Shown here in pieces: positions 10,327 to 18,672 of a DNA stretch of 64,000 bases (position 1 is its first letter; each line of letters begins with the position of its first letter). Both the position numbers and the translations under genes were made by a program. A model generated the notes under the pieces. That model was not told the DNA's origin and did no database searches. It was given only the letters and a program-made list of their open reading frames with translations. Source of the stretch: Mycolicibacterium cosmeticum (GTDB taxonomy: Bacteria > Actinomycetota > Actinomycetes > Mycobacteriales > Mycobacteriaceae); assembly GCF_000613185.1 (NCBI RefSeq), contig NZ_CCBB010000003.1, forward strand, positions 1,054,001 to 1,118,000. The letters are read 5' to 3'.

Positions 10327-10856
10327 CGGTGCCGCGCCGCCGCACCGAGGGCGGCCAGGGCCGGGTCGTCGGCGGGCAGCGCGTCCAGCGGCCACCACCG
10401 CAGGTCGAGTGATTCGTCGCTGCGCACGATGGCCGCGTTGGCCGGTGCACGGACGATGAACTGCAGATCCAGATGCCGGGTGGGCAGGCCGAGCGAGCAG
10501 GTCAGCGGGTGCACGTGCACCCGTGCCAGCCCGGAATCCAGGCGCAGCCCGGCGATCCCGGATTCCTCTGTTGCCTCGCGCAGCGCGGCCGCGGTGATGT
10601 CGGCGTCCCCGTCCTCGCAGTGCCCGCCCAGCTGCAGCCAGCGCCCGATCCGGGGGTGCAGGGTCAGCAGTGCCTGGGTGCCGGTGTCGTCGAGCACCAA
10701 TGCCGACGCGGTGATGTGGCCGGGTTCGCACGCCCGCCGGCAGGCGTCCGGGCGGGCCAGTACGAAGGCCAGCACCGCGTGCCGCAGCGCGTCCTGCTCG
10801 GGATCCGGTGCCTCCCAACGGGTCAGCGCGTCGACGACGGAGGCGTGCAGGCTCAT
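10308..10856 (-). CDS. Nudix hydrolase
   Basis: The 182-residue protein carries a Nudix fold. [20 protein letters not shown] followed by [10 protein letters not shown] (about residues 93-122) is the Nudix box in the common GGHxExGD variant; the REATEESG metal-binding helix is intact. Nudix enzymes hydrolyse nucleoside diphosphates linked to another group. The ATG at 10856 overlaps the fbiB stop by four bases, so it is the third gene of an fbiA-fbiB-nudix operon. The operon suggests a link to F420 or nucleotide clean-up, but the substrate cannot be predicted. Confidence 0.85.
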   Translation of the reverse strand: MSLHASVVDALTRWEAPDPEQDALRHAVLAFVLARPDACRRACEPGHITASALVLDDTGTQALLTLHPRIGRWLQLGGHCEDGDADITAAALREATEESGIAGLRLDSGLARVHVHPLTCSLGLPTRHLDLQFIVRAPANAAIVRSDESLDLRWWPLDALPADDPALAALGAAARHRQTSVE

Positions 10857-12223
10857 CGCACCACCAGCAGACCGTCGGTGCCCGCCGGATCACGCGGCAC
10901 CGGCGGTTCGGGTGGATGACCGATCGCGATGGCGCCCAAGGGCTCCCAGTCGTCGGGCAACTCGAGCTCCCGGCGCACGGTGTCGGCGGCGAAGATGGTC
11001 GACCCGATCCAGCAGCTGCCCACCTCCCGGGTGGCCAGGGCCACCAGCAGGCCCTGCACCGCGGCGCCGGCGGCCACGGTGAACATGGTGTGTTCGGCCG
11101 CCGTGCGCGCCGGGTCCGGATAGGTGTGCGCACCGTCGGGAACCATGAACGGGATCACGACTTCCGGGGCGTCGTAGAGGATCTGGCCCCGGCGCACCCG
11201 CCGGGCGACATCGTCGGGGGAGCGCCCGTCACCGGCGAGGTCGGTCTCCCAGCGTCGCTTCATCGCGTCCAGAAGCCTTGTGCGGCGCGCCGGTTCGCGC
11301 AGCCAGACGAACCGGACCGGACGGGTGTGGTGGGGCGCGGGCGCGGTCAGCGCCTCGGCCACCGCCGCCTCGATCAGTGCCGGGTCGACGGGGTCGGGCG
11401 CGAATCGGCGGATGGAGCGGCGCAGCAGCTGGGCTTGGCTGCGGCCCAACGCGATCGCCTCGGCGGTGCCCAGCCAGAACAGGTCGTCCTCGCCGTTGCG
11501 CACCAGGGTGCGGCCGCCGGAGCCGTCGTCGTGCAGGGTCAGGCCGCGCACCACGGCCACCGGGATGCCGGTCAGCTTGCCCTTCACCAGATCGGCGGCG
11601 GCGGCCAGTTCGTCGGCGACCGCGATCTCGGTGACGATCAGTTCGTTGCCGAAAGCGTCGTGCGAGCCGCCGTATCCGTGCAGCACCCGCAGGCCGGCCG
11701 CGCCGATCGCGACATCGGTCTGGCCGTTGCGCCAGGCCCGGCCCATGGTGTCGGTGACCACCACGCCGACCCGGACGCCGAGCCGGCGCACCAGCCCGTC
11801 GCGCACCGCCGCGGCGCTGCGGTCCGGATCCACCGGCAGGAGCGCGAGTTCGGCGGCGTCGACATTGGATCCGTCCACGCCGGCGGCGGCCTGGATCAGC
11901 CCGAACGCGTTCTCGGTGATCAGGGTGCGGCCCTTGCGGGCCAGCACGCGGACCGCCTCGTCGTCGATGAGTTTGCGGCGCAGAGCGTCCCGCTGCTCGG
12001 GGTCCGCCGGTGCGGCGACGATGCGCCCTTCGGCCTTGGACAGCACCTTGCTGGTGACCACGACGACGTCGTCATCGCGCAGCCAGTCGGCGGCGGCGGC
12101 GATGGCCGCCGAAACGTCGTCGCCAGGCCGGAATTCACCGAGGCCGTGGACGGGGATGATCTCGATCGCCGCTGAGGTGCCGTGGTCGGTGCCGTGGTCG
12201 TTGCCGGTGTGCGCCGATGTCAC
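10853..12223 (-). CDS. fbiB: Coenzyme F420:L-glutamate ligase FbiB (bifunctional)
   Basis: FbiB adds the gamma-linked glutamate tail to F420-0 and, through its C-terminal half, reduces dehydro-F420-0. The 456 residues are the normal two-domain length. The N-terminal CofE-like domain (about 20-250) has [37 protein letters not shown] and [16 protein letters not shown]. The C-terminal nitroreductase-like FMN domain (about 260-450) has [14 protein letters not shown] and [11 protein letters not shown]. The start is GTG at 12223, overlapping the fbiA stop as GTGA, which implies translational coupling. Confidence 0.95.
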   Translation of the reverse strand: MTSAHTGNDHGTDHGTSAAIEIIPVHGLGEFRPGDDVSAAIAAAADWLRDDDVVVVTSKVLSKAEGRIVAAPADPEQRDALRRKLIDDEAVRVLARKGRTLITENAFGLIQAAAGVDGSNVDAAELALLPVDPDRSAAAVRDGLVRRLGVRVGVVVTDTMGRAWRNGQTDVAIGAAGLRVLHGYGGSHDAFGNELIVTEIAVADELAAAADLVKGKLTGIPVAVVRGLTLHDDGSGGRTLVRNGEDDLFWLGTAEAIALGRSQAQLLRRSIRRFAPDPVDPALIEAAVAEALTAPAPHHTRPVRFVWLREPARRTRLLDAMKRRWETDLAGDGRSPDDVARRVRRGQILYDAPEVVIPFMVPDGAHTYPDPARTAAEHTMFTVAAGAAVQGLLVALATREVGSCWIGSTIFAADTVRRELELPDDWEPLGAIAIGHPPEPPVPRDPAGTDGLLVVR

Positions 12224-13227
12224 AGCGTCAAGCCTGCCAAACGGATGCCGGCGCGCACCATCTCGGCGGTGGCGGCCGGATCGGTCATCAGCAGCGGCGC
12301 CTGCTGCACCTGCACGCCGTCGATGTCGGCGGTGTCACCCCGGTCGATCAGCCAGCCGTCCAGGATGCCGGTGCCGCTGCGGGCGCCGAAGTGCTCACCG
12401 ACGCCCTGCGACGAGGATTCGACGCCGATCACCCGCAGGCATTCGTCGGCCATCCCGCGCAACGGTTTTCCGGCGACGATGGGGGAGTACCCGATCACCG
12501 GGGCCGGGGTGGACCGTAGCGCCCCCCGGATACCGGGGACGGCCAGGATGGTCCCGATGCTCACCACCGGGTTGGACGGCGCCAGCAGCACGACATCGGC
12601 CCCGGCGATGGCGTCGAGCACACCCGGTGCCGCGGTTGCCTTGTCGGACCCCACGAAGGCGAAGCTCTGGGTGGGGATCTGCGCGCGGTAGCGCACCCAC
12701 CACTCCTGGAAGTGGATGGCCCGGCGTTCGCCCTCTGGATCGGTGACCACGACATGCGTTTCGCTGCGATCGTCGGTGACGGGCAGCAACCTGGCGCCGG
12801 GTTGCCACCGGTCGCACAACGCCTCGGTCACCTGGGACAGCGGATAACCGGCGCGCAGCATCTGGGTGCGCACCAGGTGGGTGGCCAGATCGCGGTCGCC
12901 CAGGCCGAACCAGTCGGGCTGTACGCCGTAGGCTGCGAGTTCCTCCTTGGCGTGCCAGGTTTCGTCGCGGTGGCCCCAGCCGCGTTCGGGGTCGATTCCG
13001 CCACCCAGGGTGTACATGCAGGTATCCAGGTCCGGGCAGATCCGCACACCGAACATCCACGCGTCGTCGCCGACGTTGACCACGGCGGTCAGCTCGTGCT
13101 CGGGCGTCTCATGGCCGGCCGGGGACGGCCCGCCGTGGCTGGCAAACTGGCCCAACCCGAGCAGATGCTGCACGCCGAGAAGGAACCGGGCGCCACCCAC
13201 GCCGCCGACCAAAACGGTGACTTTCAC
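12220..13227 (-). CDS. fbiA: 2-phospho-L-lactate / phosphoenolpyruvate transferase FbiA
   Basis: FbiA (CofD family) joins the activated three-carbon unit to the deazaflavin Fo, making (dehydro-)F420-0. The 335-residue protein begins with the glycine-rich nucleotide site [17 protein letters not shown]. It carries [37 protein letters not shown] (the Fo/metal region) and [19 protein letters not shown], all hallmarks of CofD. It is the first gene of the fbiA-fbiB-nudix operon and is divergent from whiB2 across a 333-bp intergenic region. Confidence 0.95.
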   Translation of the reverse strand: MKVTVLVGGVGGARFLLGVQHLLGLGQFASHGGPSPAGHETPEHELTAVVNVGDDAWMFGVRICPDLDTCMYTLGGGIDPERGWGHRDETWHAKEELAAYGVQPDWFGLGDRDLATHLVRTQMLRAGYPLSQVTEALCDRWQPGARLLPVTDDRSETHVVVTDPEGERRAIHFQEWWVRYRAQIPTQSFAFVGSDKATAAPGVLDAIAGADVVLLAPSNPVVSIGTILAVPGIRGALRSTPAPVIGYSPIVAGKPLRGMADECLRVIGVESSSQGVGEHFGARSGTGILDGWLIDRGDTADIDGVQVQQAPLLMTDPAATAEMVRAGIRLAGLTL

Positions 13228-13560
13228 GCCTTCAGACCCTAGGCCAGCGGCCCTGTGTGGCCGACATCGCGGCGGGTGTGGCGAACACGCCGGTGCATGG
13301 ACACGCCGGATCTATGTCACGAGATGGTATGAAAATGCCTTCCACCGCTTGACCCTGGCAGCTAACAAGTGTCTAATCACATCAGTGTCATTTCGCGGTT
13401 GACCCCGGTTCCGGTGTCGCAGACCGAGATTCGATCACTTGTTCGAAGGTGTTCGACAGTGAGCGTATCGGGGATGGCCTTACACCACAATAGTGATGGC
13501 GGGAGTGGAGCTCCGTAGAGCTCCAATATGGGGACTATTAATCAGGTGAGGAGGCGGAAC
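13228..13560. promoter_or_regulatory. Divergent fbiA/whiB2 intergenic region
   Basis: These 333 bp contain no credible gene. They must hold the fbiA promoter (leftward) and the whiB2 promoter (rightward) with a probable long whiB2 leader. A strong Shine-Dalgarno (GAGGAGGCGG, just upstream of 13561) sets the whiB2 start. AT-richer patches occur around 13320-13400 and 13480-13545. A repeated GTTCGA lies at about 13440-13455. No -10/-35 pair is convincing enough to name. Confidence 0.5.
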
Positions 13561-13959
13561 ATGTCTTTTGAGCAGGTCAATTTCGACCGCGTGCTCCGGT
13601 TCGACGACCGGCAGCTCGGTTCAGTGGACAACGAACCGCACACCACTACCGGTTCGGTGCCGTTCGAGGTGACCGGACGCCCGCAATTGAGTTTGGTACC
13701 GGAACGGATGGACTTCGACGCGGTCGCGGCCGACGAAGAGGACGATCAGTGGCAGGAGCGTGCCCTGTGCGCGCAGACCGACCCTGAGGCCTTCTTCCCC
13801 GAAAAGGGCGGCTCCACCCGCGAGGCGAAGCGCATCTGCCAGGGATGCGAGGTTCGTGATCGCTGCCTGGAGTACGCGCTGGCCAACGATGAGCGATTCG
13901 GTATCTGGGGTGGGTTGTCCGAGAGGGAGAGACGCCGCCTCAAGCGCGGCATCATCTGA
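13561..13959 (+). CDS. whiB2: WhiB2/WhmD iron-sulfur transcriptional regulator
   Basis: WhiB2 (WhmD in M. smegmatis) is an essential Fe-S regulator of septation and cell division. From the ATG at 13561 the protein has 132 residues. The four cluster ligands are Cys70, Cys93, Cys96 and Cys102 (C-x22-C-x2-C-x5-C), followed by the WhiB turn GIWGGLSERERRRLKR, whose basic end contacts DNA. The in-frame ATG at 13528 lacks a ribosome site, whereas 13561 follows GAGGAGGCGG, so the shorter start is chosen. It is a single-gene unit ended by a strong terminator at 13964-13995. Confidence 0.95.
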   Translation: MSFEQVNFDRVLRFDDRQLGSVDNEPHTTTGSVPFEVTGRPQLSLVPERMDFDAVAADEEDDQWQERALCAQTDPEAFFPEKGGSTREAKRICQGCEVRDRCLEYALANDERFGIWGGLSERERRRLKRGII

Positions 13960-13963
13960 CGCA

Positions 13964-13995
13964 AGAACGGCTCGGCCTCCCGGCCGAGCCGTTCT
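13964..13995 (+). terminator. Strong stem-loop after whiB2
   Basis: A perfect 14-bp inverted repeat, AGAACGGCTCGGCC and GGCCGAGCCGTTCT, is separated by a four-base loop and starts four bases after the whiB2 stop. No T-run follows, which is usual for mycobacterial terminators. It probably ends whiB2 transcription and shields the IS element from read-through. Confidence 0.85.
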
Positions 13996-14015
13996 GCGTA
14001 GGTGGCCAGTAGGTG

Positions 14016-14021
14016 GCTAGT
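14016..14021. repeat. Target-site duplication, left copy (GCTAGT)
   Basis: The six bases GCTAGT abut the left IS end and recur at 15118-15123. The sequence fits NCTAGN, the known target preference of IS481-type elements. The CTA inside supplies the transposase stop codon (TAG on the minus strand). Confidence 0.9.
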
Positions 14022-15012
14022 TGTACTGACCTGAGAGGTTAGGTACGCGGGTGGCGGGTGGTTGGCCGCCGAGCGCGGTGTGGCCGCGATGGTGATTGTA
14101 GGTGTGGAGCCAGCGGGGGAACTCTTCGCAGCGTTCTGCGTCGGTGGTGTAGAGCCGGGCGTAGGCCCATTCGTCGGCCAGGGTGCGGTGAAAGCGCTCG
14201 ACCTTGCCGTTGGTCTGGGGTCGGTAGGGGCGAGTTCTGCGGTGGCTGATGTTGGTGACGGCGAGTGCATCCCGGAAAGGATGCGAGCGGTAACAGGATC
14301 CGTTGTCTGTCAGCACATTCCTGACATTGATACCGCACTCCATGAACCAGGCGTTTGCGCGGATCCAGAACTCGGCAGCGGTATCTTTGCGCTCATCGGC
14401 GAGCAGTTCGCTGTAAGCCAGCCGGGAGTGAGCATCGATTGCGGTGTGCAGGAAGTGATAGCCCCGCGCCGGGCGCCGGTACTTGTCGAGCAGGCCGGTG
14501 CTGCGATCAGCCCGCGAGTTCTTCTTGCCTGTCGTCAAGCCGAGCTTGCGCCAGCCCCCGCCAGCGGGGATCTTGCCAAGTTTCTTGACATCGATGTGAA
14601 CCAGGTCGCCGGGAAAAGCCGACTCCATCCGACGGATGACTCGGCCGGTCGGACGGTCCAGCCACCGGAGTTTGGACAACCCGTAGCGGGTCAGAACACG
14701 GTGCACTGTGGAGACATTCAGACCCAGCAGATACGCGATCCGCGCCGGCCCCCACCGCCGGATGACACGCACCTTGACGATGCGCCGTTCGGTACGTGTG
14801 GGTGTTTGCGTCGGGCTGCGATGCGGTCGTGAGCTGCGATCACTCATACCGGCCTCGCCGAACTCACGGTAGCGTCCGGCCCACCGACTGGCGGTGGTGA
14901 CAGCCACCTGGAACCGTTCAGCAGCACGTCGAAGGGGCCAACCCTCCTCAACGACACAACGAGCCAGTCGCAGCCGTCCAGTTTCGGACAGGGGCGCATT
15001 ACGGTGGGACAT
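14017..15012 (-). CDS. IS481 family transposase
   Basis: The 331-residue DDE transposase has an N-terminal helix-turn-helix region (about residues 12-60, WPLRRAAERFQVAVTTASRW), a second HTH (about 75-112) and an rve integrase core. The catalytic triad is D141 (LVHIDVKKLG), D236 (NVLTDNGSC) and E272 (TNGKVERFHRT), the classic DD(35)E spacing. The start is ATG at 15012 behind GGAGGT. The IS itself ends at 14022 without a stop; translation ends at a TAG provided by the duplicated target at 14017-14019. The reading frame is intact, so the element may be mobile. Confidence 0.93.
   Translation of the reverse strand: MSHRNAPLSETGRLRLARCVVEEGWPLRRAAERFQVAVTTASRWAGRYREFGEAGMSDRSSRPHRSPTQTPTRTERRIVKVRVIRRWGPARIAYLLGLNVSTVHRVLTRYGLSKLRWLDRPTGRVIRRMESAFPGDLVHIDVKKLGKIPAGGGWRKLGLTTGKKNSRADRSTGLLDKYRRPARGYHFLHTAIDAHSRLAYSELLADERKDTAAEFWIRANAWFMECGINVRNVLTDNGSCYRSHPFRDALAVTNISHRRTRPYRPQTNGKVERFHRTLADEWAYARLYTTDAERCEEFPRWLHTYNHHRGHTALGGQPPATRVPNLSGQYN
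14022..14040 (+). repeat. IS left terminal inverted repeat
   Basis: This 19-bp end, beginning TGTACTGACC and ending AGAGGTT, pairs with the reverse complement of 15099-15117; only two central bases differ. Confidence 0.88.
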
Positions 15013-15071
15013 GAAGACCTCCGAGATCGGTGAGCGTTCCTAGACAGCTCGCACTCCACTCGGAGGTCTTC
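15013..15071 (-). promoter_or_regulatory. Hairpin masking the transposase ribosome-binding site
   Basis: A 13-bp perfect inverted repeat, GAAGACCTCCGAG at 15013-15025 and CTCGGAGGTCTTC at 15059-15071, flanks a 33-base loop immediately upstream of the transposase ATG. On a transcript entering from outside the IS, the repeat would fold and bury the GGAGGT site. A transcript starting inside the loop would leave it free. This resembles the outside-in translational block known in IS10 and IS50. Confidence 0.6.
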
Positions 15072-15098
15072 TTGTTGTCACCTCACCACGCCGTTACC

Positions 15099-15117
15099 AA
15101 CCTCTGTGGTCAGTACA
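15099..15117 (-). repeat. IS right terminal inverted repeat
   Basis: This is the partner of 14022-14040; it reads TGTACTGACC from the outside on the minus strand. Confidence 0.88.
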
Positions 15118-15123
15118 GCTAGT
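15118..15123. repeat. Target-site duplication, right copy (GCTAGT)
   Basis: It duplicates 14016-14021. Its CTA (15119-15121) is the TAG stop codon of the Rv3259-like gene, so the insertion left that protein unaltered. Confidence 0.9.
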
Positions 15124-15583
15124 CGTCTTCGATCGACGGGTCGATGACCGACGGTTCGACACCCAGATAGGTGGCCACCTGCGCCACCAATACCTCATGC
15201 AAAAGATCCGACAGATCGTCGGCGTCCTTGGCGCGGCGTTCGATCGGCTTGCGGAACAACACAATTCGCGCACGGGTGGAATTCCCGCGGACATCCACGC
15301 CGGCCGGGATCAGCCGGGCCAGGGCGATCGGACCGTCGGCGACCACCTCCGGTGGCCACTGCACGCTGTCGGGATCCTTGGGGGCGATCCGCGGGATCTC
15401 GTCGACCGCGACGTCGAGGGTGGCCACCCGGTCATGCCAGCGGCGCTCGATCGGTTCGTAGGCCTCCAGCACCGCCATGTCGAAACGCTCGGCCCGACTG
15501 CGCCAGCCCGGCACCGTCGGCGGCAGCAGCGGCCCGCGCATGTCGCGGCCGCGGCGTGATCCGCGATGGTTGCGCTGCGCCAC
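15119..15583 (-). CDS. Metallopeptidase-like (zincin fold) conserved protein, Rv3259 type
   Basis: The 154-residue protein matches by position and pattern the actinobacterial Rv3259 family, often labelled a metallopeptidase family protein. The helix LLHEVLVAQVATYLGVEPS (about residues 127-145) corresponds to the zinc-motif helix of that family, but only the first His-Glu is kept; the second histidine of HExxH is missing. Catalysis is therefore doubtful. A basic N-terminus (about 1-16) precedes the fold. The IS element abuts its stop codon. It is divergent from the DUF3499 gene across 89 bp. Confidence 0.75.
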   Translation of the reverse strand: MAQRNHRGSRRGRDMRGPLLPPTVPGWRSRAERFDMAVLEAYEPIERRWHDRVATLDVAVDEIPRIAPKDPDSVQWPPEVVADGPIALARLIPAGVDVRGNSTRARIVLFRKPIERRAKDADDLSDLLHEVLVAQVATYLGVEPSVIDPSIEDD

Positions 15584-15672
15584 GGATGAGATGGTAACGG
15601 TTGGAGATCGGCGCTCGACGCACTGCGCGTGTCCGGGTGCCCGCGACGTTTCCGCACGATAATCTTCGCAGC

Positions 15673-16107
15673 GTGAATGTTCCCCGTCGCTGCTGCCGGC
15701 CCGGGTGCCCGCACTACGCCGTGGCGACGCTGACCTTCGTCTATTCGGACTCGACAGCCGTCGTCGGACCCCTGGCGACCGTGTCCGAGCCGCACTCGTG
15801 GGATCTGTGCGTCGTCCACGCCGGACGGATCACCGCGCCGCGCGGCTGGGAGTTGGTGCGTCATGCCGGGCCGTTGCCCGCGCATCCCGACGAGGACGAT
15901 CTGGTCGCGCTCGCCGACGCCGTGCGGGAACGCAACGACGGCCTGCCCTCGATGGTGAACGGCGTCACCGCGGGCTTCTCCGACCCGTCGACAGGTGTTC
16001 CCGGCGGCGCGTTGATCGCGCCGCCGATCCGCCGCCCGGAAACCAACGGACGCCGTCGCGGTCACCTGCGGGTGCTGCCCGACCCGCCGGAGACCGGCGC
16101 CGAATAG
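15673..16107 (+). CDS. DUF3499 family protein (Rv3258c type)
   Basis: The 144-residue protein starts at the GTG at 15673. The N-terminus has CCRPGC, and a later CVVHAGRI adds another Cys/His pair, giving a probable small zinc site. The middle DLVALADAVRERND is a conserved helix, and the C-terminus is rich in Arg and Pro. It is conserved next to pmmA in actinobacteria (Rv3258c). The function is unknown. Confidence 0.85.
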   Translation: MNVPRRCCRPGCPHYAVATLTFVYSDSTAVVGPLATVSEPHSWDLCVVHAGRITAPRGWELVRHAGPLPAHPDEDDLVALADAVRERNDGLPSMVNGVTAGFSDPSTGVPGGALIAPPIRRPETNGRRRGHLRVLPDPPETGAE

Positions 16108-16206
16108 GACAGCGGCGGGACCTGCGGCGGTGGAATACCGGAGCCACTAGGCTGGCTGCCAAGTCACCATTCCCCAGCCCGGTCGATCCAGAGAGCGAGG
16201 ACAGCC

Positions 16207-17601
16207 ATGCCTCGGCCCGCCGCCGCCGTGAATGCTGTGATCAAGGCCTACGACGTACGCGGCCTGGTCGGAGAGCAGATCGACGAGGCATTCGTGCGCG
16301 ATGTCGGCGCCGCCTTCGCCCGGCTGGTGCGTGCGGACCAGTCCCGAGCGACCCAGGTGGTCATCGGTCACGACATGCGCAGCAGTTCGCCCGCGCTGTC
16401 CGAGGCGTTCGCCGAGGGCGTCACCGCGCAGGGGCTGGACGTGGTGCGGATCGGGCTGGCCTCGACCGACCAGCTGTACTTCGCCTCCGGGTTGCTGGAC
16501 TGCCCGGGTGCCATGTTCACCGCCAGCCACAACCCGGCCGCCTACAACGGCATCAAGCTGTGCCGGGCCGGCGCCAAGCCGGTCGGTCGCGAGACAGGTT
16601 TGGCCACGATCGCCGACGAGGTGATCGCCGGGGTGCCGGCCTACGACGGAGCGCCGGGTGCGGTGCAGGACCGGGACGTGCTCGACGACTACGGCGCCTT
16701 CCTGCGTTCCCTGGTCGACCTGACCGATCTGCGCCCGCTGCGGGTGGCCGTCGACGCGGGCAACGGGATGGGTGGGCACACCACGCCCGCCGTGCTGGGC
16801 GCGATCCCCGGGCTCACCGTCCTGCCGTTGTATTTCGAACTCGACGGCACCTTCCCCAACCACGAAGCCAACCCGCTGGATCCGGCCAATCTGGTGGATC
16901 TGCAGGCGCACGTCATCACCACCGGGGCCGATATCGGCCTGGCCTTCGACGGCGACGCCGACCGTTGTTTCGTCGTCGACGAGAAGGGCATCCCCGTCTC
17001 GCCGTCGGCGGTCACCGCGCTGGTGGCCGGCCGGGAACTGGGACGCGAGATCGGGGCCACGGTCATCTACAACCTGATCACCTCCCGCGCCGTGCCAGAG
17101 CTGATCGTCGAGCGCGGCGGCACCGCGGTGCGCTCCCGGGTGGGCCACTCCTACATCAAGGCGCTGATGGCCGACAGTGGGGCCATCTTCGGCGGCGAGC
17201 ATTCCGCGCATTACTACTTCCGCGATTTCTGGGGTGCCGACTCCGGCATGTTGGCGGCCCTGCACGTGCTGGCGGCCCTGGGTGAGCAGCAGCGCCCGCT
17301 GTCGGAACTGATGGCCGACTACCACCGCTACGAGGCATCCGGGGAGATCAACTTCACCGTCGGCGACGCCCCCGCGGTGGTCGACTCGGTGCTCACCGCC
17401 TTCGGCACCCGGATCCATTCCATCGACCACCTCGACGGGGTGACCGTCGATCTCGGTGACGGTCGGTGGTTCAACCTGCGCAGCTCCAACACCGAGCCGC
17501 TGCTGCGGCTCAACGTGGAGGCGCGCACCGGCGAAGAGGTCGACGAGATCGTGCACGAAGTGGGCGAACTCATTGCCGGGGCAAGCGAGTCGGTGCCGTG
17601 A
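16207..17601 (+). CDS. pmmA: Phosphomannomutase / phosphoglucomutase
   Basis: The enzyme interconverts mannose-6-phosphate and mannose-1-phosphate, feeding GDP-mannose synthesis. The 464-residue alpha-D-phosphohexomutase has IKAYDVRGLVGEQID at the N-terminus, the phosphoserine loop TASHNPAAYNGIKL (about residues 105-118), the metal loop DGDADRCFVVDEKG (about 250-263) and the C-terminal phosphate-binding RSSNTEPLLRLNVEA (about 425-440). It lies with manA and the SIS-type gene in one operon; its stop overlaps the next start as GTGA. The family can also act on glucose phosphates. Confidence 0.95.
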   Translation: MPRPAAAVNAVIKAYDVRGLVGEQIDEAFVRDVGAAFARLVRADQSRATQVVIGHDMRSSSPALSEAFAEGVTAQGLDVVRIGLASTDQLYFASGLLDCPGAMFTASHNPAAYNGIKLCRAGAKPVGRETGLATIADEVIAGVPAYDGAPGAVQDRDVLDDYGAFLRSLVDLTDLRPLRVAVDAGNGMGGHTTPAVLGAIPGLTVLPLYFELDGTFPNHEANPLDPANLVDLQAHVITTGADIGLAFDGDADRCFVVDEKGIPVSPSAVTALVAGRELGREIGATVIYNLITSRAVPELIVERGGTAVRSRVGHSYIKALMADSGAIFGGEHSAHYYFRDFWGADSGMLAALHVLAALGEQQRPLSELMADYHRYEASGEINFTVGDAPAVVDSVLTAFGTRIHSIDHLDGVTVDLGDGRWFNLRSSNTEPLLRLNVEARTGEEVDEIVHEVGELIAGASESVP

Positions 17602-18668
17602 CGTCGCGGGCCGCCACGATCGATCTGGACGACGTCGAGGGGCTACTCGCCGCCGATCGGGATGGTCTGTTGCGTGCCGCTGCGATGTCCGGAGCCCAGG
17701 TGCGGGCCGTCGCGGCCGCCGTCGACGAAGGCGCCCTCGACCCGGTGCGCTCCGATCTGCCGCCCCGCACCCTGATCTGGGTTGCCACCGGCGGCCCGGC
17801 CCTGGCGGCGGGAACGTTGTTGTCGGCGGCGCTGGGCGCCTCGACATCGGTGCCGATGGTGCCGGCCGCCGAGGTGCCGCCGTGGATCGGCGCCCTCGAC
17901 GTGCTGGTGGTGGCCGGGGCCGACGCAGGGGACCCGGTCCTGGTCGCGGCGGCCGCCACCGGCGTGCGCCGGGGCGCGAGGGTGATCGTCGTCGCGCCGC
18001 ACGAGGGCCCGCTGCGTGACGTCACGGCCGGTCGCGCCGCGCTGTTGCCGCCCCGCTTGCCGGTGCCCGAGGAGTTCGCGCTGTGCCGCTACCTGGCCGC
18101 CGGTGCCGCGGTCCTGGCCGTTCTGGATGCGGGCATGCGCGTCGATGTCGGCGCGCTGGCCGACGAGTTGGATGCCGAGGCGTTGCGCAACAGCGCTTCC
18201 CGCGAGCTGTTCACCAATCCGGCCAAGACGATCGCCGAACAGTTGACGGGCCGCGAGGTGGTGTTCGCCGGTGACACCGCCGCCTCGGTCGCGCTCGCGC
18301 ACCATGCCAGCGCGGTGCTGCTGCGCACCGGTCAGCAGGTGGTCGCCGCCGCGGGCCTGGCCGACGTGTTGGTCGCGGCGGGCGAATTGAATTCCGGGCC
18401 CGCCGATTACGAGACGGCGCTGTTCCACGACGAGGAGATCGACGGGCCGCTGCCCGCGCGGGTCCGGGTGGTGGTGCTGACCTCCGACGAACAACGGCCG
18501 GCGGTGGTCGCGCGAACCGAAAGCCTGGCCGACATCATGGTGCTCAGCGCCGACGACGTGCCCGACATGGCGACGCCGCGGGCGGCCGGACGCCCCGAAC
18601 AACAATTGGCCATGCTGGCCGTACGGCTGGAGATGACGGCCGTATACCTGAGACTGGCGCGAGGGTGA
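17598..18668 (+). CDS. SIS/TobH-like sugar-phosphate isomerase-related protein (Rv3256c type)
   Basis: The 356-residue protein starts at the GTG overlapping the pmmA stop. The first half looks like a SIS sugar-phosphate-binding domain: TLIWVATGGPALAAGTLLSAA, DVLVVAGADAGDPVLVAAA and ARVIVVAPHEGPLRD. The second half resembles the tail of bacterial phosphoglucose/phosphomannose isomerases. It sits between the mutase and manA in actinobacteria (Rv3256c), which suggests a part in mannose phosphate metabolism, perhaps regulatory. No active-site residue can be assigned. Confidence 0.8.
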   Translation: MTSRAATIDLDDVEGLLAADRDGLLRAAAMSGAQVRAVAAAVDEGALDPVRSDLPPRTLIWVATGGPALAAGTLLSAALGASTSVPMVPAAEVPPWIGALDVLVVAGADAGDPVLVAAAATGVRRGARVIVVAPHEGPLRDVTAGRAALLPPRLPVPEEFALCRYLAAGAAVLAVLDAGMRVDVGALADELDAEALRNSASRELFTNPAKTIAEQLTGREVVFAGDTAASVALAHHASAVLLRTGQQVVAAAGLADVLVAAGELNSGPADYETALFHDEEIDGPLPARVRVVVLTSDEQRPAVVARTESLADIMVLSADDVPDMATPRAAGRPEQQLAMLAVRLEMTAVYLRLARG

Positions 18669-18672
18669 GATC

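Larger units (their letters stand above)
14022..15117 (-). mobile_element. IS481-family insertion sequence (1096 bp, intact)
   Basis: The element is bounded by imperfect 19-bp terminal inverted repeats, 14022-14040 and 15099-15117, matching at 17 of 19 positions; the outer ten bases TGTACTGACC are identical. A 6-bp direct duplication GCTAGT flanks it. It encodes one intact DDE transposase on the minus strand. It landed in the gap between the convergent whiB2 and Rv3259-like genes, exactly at the latter's stop codon. Matching duplications and an uninterrupted transposase suggest a recent insertion. Confidence 0.93.

Noticed and set aside
13436..13460. LexA (SOS) box-like GTTCGA repeat upstream of whiB2
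   Set aside because: The two half-sites are arranged with the wrong spacing (14 rather than 16 bases across TCGAA...TTCGA), so it does not fit the mycobacterial SOS box.
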